This document shows positions 62,055 to 64,000 of a stretch of 64,000 nt of DNA, in pieces. The notes under the pieces were generated by a model. That model was not told the origin of the DNA and searched no databases. It worked only from the letters and a program-made list of their open reading frames with translations. The number at the start of each line of letters is the position of its first letter. Position 1 is the first letter of the stretch. Source of the DNA: Deltaproteobacteria bacterium HGW-Deltaproteobacteria-15 (GTDB taxonomy: Bacteria; Desulfobacterota; DSM-4660; Desulfatiglandales; HGW-15); NCBI GenBank assembly GCA_002840535.1, contig PHBH01000004.1, forward strand, positions 1 to 64,000, written 5' to 3'. Position numbers and translations under genes: made by a program.

Positions 62055-63398
62055 TTGCAGGGAAGAACGCACAAGCCCGAGCTTCGGACCGAACTTTGCG
62101 GGACCTGCTCCGTCTGCCGGGGCGGTTGCCCTGGACGGGTCTTCCTCGATCTTTCAGCGGAAACGGACACCACCCGCGGTCGCCTTTCAAAACCGTGGAT
62201 CGGCAAGGATCCCGAGGAGCAGCCTTCCTGCGTTACCGCTTGCCCGCTTGGCCAGGATATCCCCGGGTATCTGCGGTTCCTGGCGGCAGGAGACCGGGAG
62301 TCGGCCCTTGAGTTGATCCTTCGGGACAACCCCTTTCCCGCGGTGCTGGGCCATGTGTGCCATCACCCATGCGCGGCGGCCTGCAGCTCGGCTCCCGTCC
62401 AGAGACCTCCTGCAATACGGGAGCTCAAGCGGTTCGCCTCCATGGCGAAACGTCCGCGAGGAAAACCTTCGCAACGATCACCCAAGGGGAAAGCGGCGAT
62501 TGTGGGCGCCGGCCCTGCGGGACTCGCTTCTGCCTGGGCACTGGCCCGCGCGTCCGTTAGGGTCACCGTGTACGAGGCCCTGCCGTTCCCCGGCGGATTG
62601 CCTGCATGGGCCATCCCTCCCTTCAGACTGCCTCGAAAACCGCTGGAGGAGGACATCGACCATATCCTCTCGCACGGAGTGGAACTCAGGCTGAATACCC
62701 CTCTCTCGCCCGAAGAGGTCCTGTCCCTGCGGTCCGAATACGATGCCGTGGTCCTCGCCTGCGGTGCGAACCAGCCCACGACCGCCGATTTTCCCGGCGC
62801 CCGGCTTCCCCGAGTGTGGCTCGGTCTCGATTTCCTGCGTCAGGCGGCGCTCGGCCCTCTTCCCCATGTACGGGGACCGGTGGCCGTGATCGGCGGAGGG
62901 AACGTGGCCATCGACGTTGCGCGATGGGCCTTGCGAATGGCCTCCCCAGTCACCTTGATCTTCCCGTGCGATCGCGAGCAGATGACGGCCTATCCGGAGG
63001 AGGTGGATGCCGCAATGGCGGAAGGGCTGAAATTTCTTTTCAGGGCACAGCCGGTGGCTCTTGAAGGAGGGCCACGGAAGGGTGTGCGGCAGATTCGCAT
63101 CCAGGAAACGATGCCCGGCATCCCGGGTGAGGATGGGCGGCGCACCTTTGTCCCCCTAGCCGGCAGTGAGAAGATCATTCCTGCAGAAACGGTTATCCTG
63201 TCGCTCAGGCAGGAGGAGGGGTTCCAGGGAGGGACCGAATGGCTTGGGCTCGGGACGGTGAAGCCCTGTGAAAGCGGCCTTCTGACGGACCGGATCTATG
63301 CGGCCGGGGACATCCTCACCGGACCGGCCACGGTCCTGGGGGCGGTGGCAGGCGGCATTGCCTGCGCCCGGAGAATTCTCAGTGAGGTGCTTCCGTGA
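62055..63398 (+). CDS. GltD/NfnB-like FAD-NAD(P) oxidoreductase with extra N-terminal Fe-S motif
   Basis: 447 residues from a TTG with GGAGGG just upstream. An N-terminal CGTCSVCRGGC motif (cysteines near 16-26), unusual for GltD, precedes the usual GltD iron-sulphur segment (CVTACPLGQDIPGYL and HVCHHPCAAACSS). FAD binding: AIVGAGPAGLASAWALA; NAD(P) binding: VAVIGGGNVAIDVARWAL; C-terminal FAD site: RIYAAGDILTGPATVLGAV. It sits in the operon between the oxidoreductase and a ferredoxin, so it probably moves electrons between ferredoxin and NAD(P)H. Confidence 0.85.
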   Translation: MQGRTHKPELRTELCGTCSVCRGGCPGRVFLDLSAETDTTRGRLSKPWIGKDPEEQPSCVTACPLGQDIPGYLRFLAAGDRESALELILRDNPFPAVLGHVCHHPCAAACSSAPVQRPPAIRELKRFASMAKRPRGKPSQRSPKGKAAIVGAGPAGLASAWALARASVRVTVYEALPFPGGLPAWAIPPFRLPRKPLEEDIDHILSHGVELRLNTPLSPEEVLSLRSEYDAVVLACGANQPTTADFPGARLPRVWLGLDFLRQAALGPLPHVRGPVAVIGGGNVAIDVARWALRMASPVTLIFPCDREQMTAYPEEVDAAMAEGLKFLFRAQPVALEGGPRKGVRQIRIQETMPGIPGEDGRRTFVPLAGSEKIIPAETVILSLRQEEGFQGGTEWLGLGTVKPCESGLLTDRIYAAGDILTGPATVLGAVAGGIACARRILSEVLP

Positions 63399-63700
63399 GA
63401 AGACGACCCCCTTGCCCTTTGCCGCAGAGGGATGCGGTCCGGATAAGAGAATCTCTGAGCAGAGATGAGCCGCCCCCGCCGATGACGCCGGAAGAAGCAG
63501 CAGAGGAGGCGCGCCGCTGTCTTTCTCTCAATCAATGCGAGGGCTGCGAGGTCTGCCGGCTCATCTGCCCGGATCAGGCCATCACGAAGGATCCTGATAC
63601 GCAGCGACCCGTCATCGACCTCCGGTACTGCAAAGGATGCGGCCTCTGCGCTCACCTTTGCCCCAAAGGCGCCATCATCATGGTGCTGGAGCAGGAATAA
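63395..63700 (+). CDS. 2[4Fe-4S] ferredoxin, last gene of the operon
   Basis: 101 residues from a GTG overlapping the flavoprotein stop by four bases. Two clusters: CEGCEVCRLICPDQAI and CKGCGLCAHLCPKGAI. The first 40 residues are a Pro/Arg-rich leader. It may be the delta subunit or electron acceptor of the oxidoreductase. Confidence 0.88.
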   Translation: MRRRPPCPLPQRDAVRIRESLSRDEPPPPMTPEEAAEEARRCLSLNQCEGCEVCRLICPDQAITKDPDTQRPVIDLRYCKGCGLCAHLCPKGAIIMVLEQE

Positions 63701-63702
63701 GA

Positions 63703-63742
63703 AAGAGTAAGCAGTAGACAGTAAGCAGTAGGCAGTCTAAAG
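63703..63742. repeat. Short imperfect direct repeat after the operon
   Basis: AGTAAGCAGTAGACAGTAAG and similar 7-8 base AGCAGTA units repeat four times. Such arrays are seen in other intergenic spots of related genomes; no function is apparent. Confidence 0.5.
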
Positions 63743-63797
63743 AAAAGCGGGGAAGCCGGGTAGAACAAATCCTAAACCATAGGACCGGATAAGACGG

Positions 63798-64000
63798 TTG
63801 TTCATAGAAAGAATCCCACGACTTTTTGCGCCGCTCTACGAAAAGGCCGCAGTAATGGCGGGGGAGAGATATTACAAACAGGTGGCGGAAGATGTGGTTA
63901 CCAGGCTGAAGGCGGGTAAGATCCTGGACCTTGGCACAGGGCCGGGTCATCTTCCCATCGAGATAGCTAGAAGCTCCACAGCGATTGTGGTAGTGGGCAT
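63798..64000 (+). CDS. Class I SAM-dependent methyltransferase (partial, cut by window end)
   Basis: Open to the last base. A TTG at 63798 or an ATG at 63855 could start it; the upstream part RIPRLFAPLYEKAAV is typical of the family N-terminus and favours the TTG. Motif I is ILDLGTGPGHLPIEIA. The substrate cannot be told from the fragment. Confidence 0.7.
   Translation, partial: MFIERIPRLFAPLYEKAAVMAGERYYKQVAEDVVTRLKAGKILDLGTGPGHLPIEIARSSTAIVVVG

Overview
The window looks like a chromosomal segment of a high-GC, anaerobic Gram-negative bacterium, most likely a member of the Desulfobacterota (old Deltaproteobacteria). The evidence is indirect: a TAXI-type TRAP transporter, a 2-oxoacid:ferredoxin oxidoreductase operon, DUF362 and DUF1538 proteins, C_GCAxxG redox proteins, type II secretion genes, and interspersed inverted repeats in the intergenic regions. 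I see no tRNA, rRNA, CRISPR array or complete insertion sequence. The subtilase at the left edge and the methyltransferase at the right edge are cut by the window.

1-31 kb is an almost unbroken minus-strand block devoted to secreted redox and copper proteins. Read in the direction of transcription it has three parts. (a) A ferritin-like diiron protein, then a 1304-residue four-domain-style multicopper oxidase (MCO). (b) Two NosL-like copper proteins, GspC, a small exported protein, a FtsX/LolD-type ABC transporter, an eight-helix membrane protein, a YtkA-like protein, CusB and CusA, a DUF3617 protein, an unknown secreted protein, and the secretin GspD, followed by a decayed gspE. (c) A 1738-residue surface protein with SdrD-like and beta-helix domains, three further MCO-like proteins with complementary losses of copper ligands, and a subtilisin-like protease. 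Four of these exported proteins end in the same roughly 75-90 residue beta-rich repeat, which suggests a shared anchoring or export module. The secretion genes show decay: GspD has two single-base frameshifts and GspE survives only as a fragment.

31-43 kb holds a NarL-type regulator that has lost its phospho-acceptor Asp, the ruins of a histidine kinase, DsbD, an orphan T7-gp4-like primase-helicase, an HD-domain protein, a DUF1538 / P-II-like pair, hemerythrin, a C_GCAxxG protein and a Tat-exported HiPIP-like protein.

43-53 kb holds DedA, an alanine-type aminotransferase, a methyltransferase, a NarL regulator, a radical SAM enzyme, a membrane sensor kinase, and an arsenic pair: ArsR with a consensus promoter that appears to give a leaderless message, and an ArsM fused to a C_GCAxxG domain.

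53-64 kb holds CobO, a DUF2124-like protein, a DUF362-ferredoxin protein, a TAXI-TRAP transporter with a small membrane partner, a fumarylacetoacetase-family hydrolase, and a five-gene operon of 2-oxoacid:ferredoxin oxidoreductase with a GltD/NfnB-like flavoprotein and a ferredoxin. This end reads as organic-acid uptake and oxidation with electrons delivered to ferredoxin and NAD(P)H.
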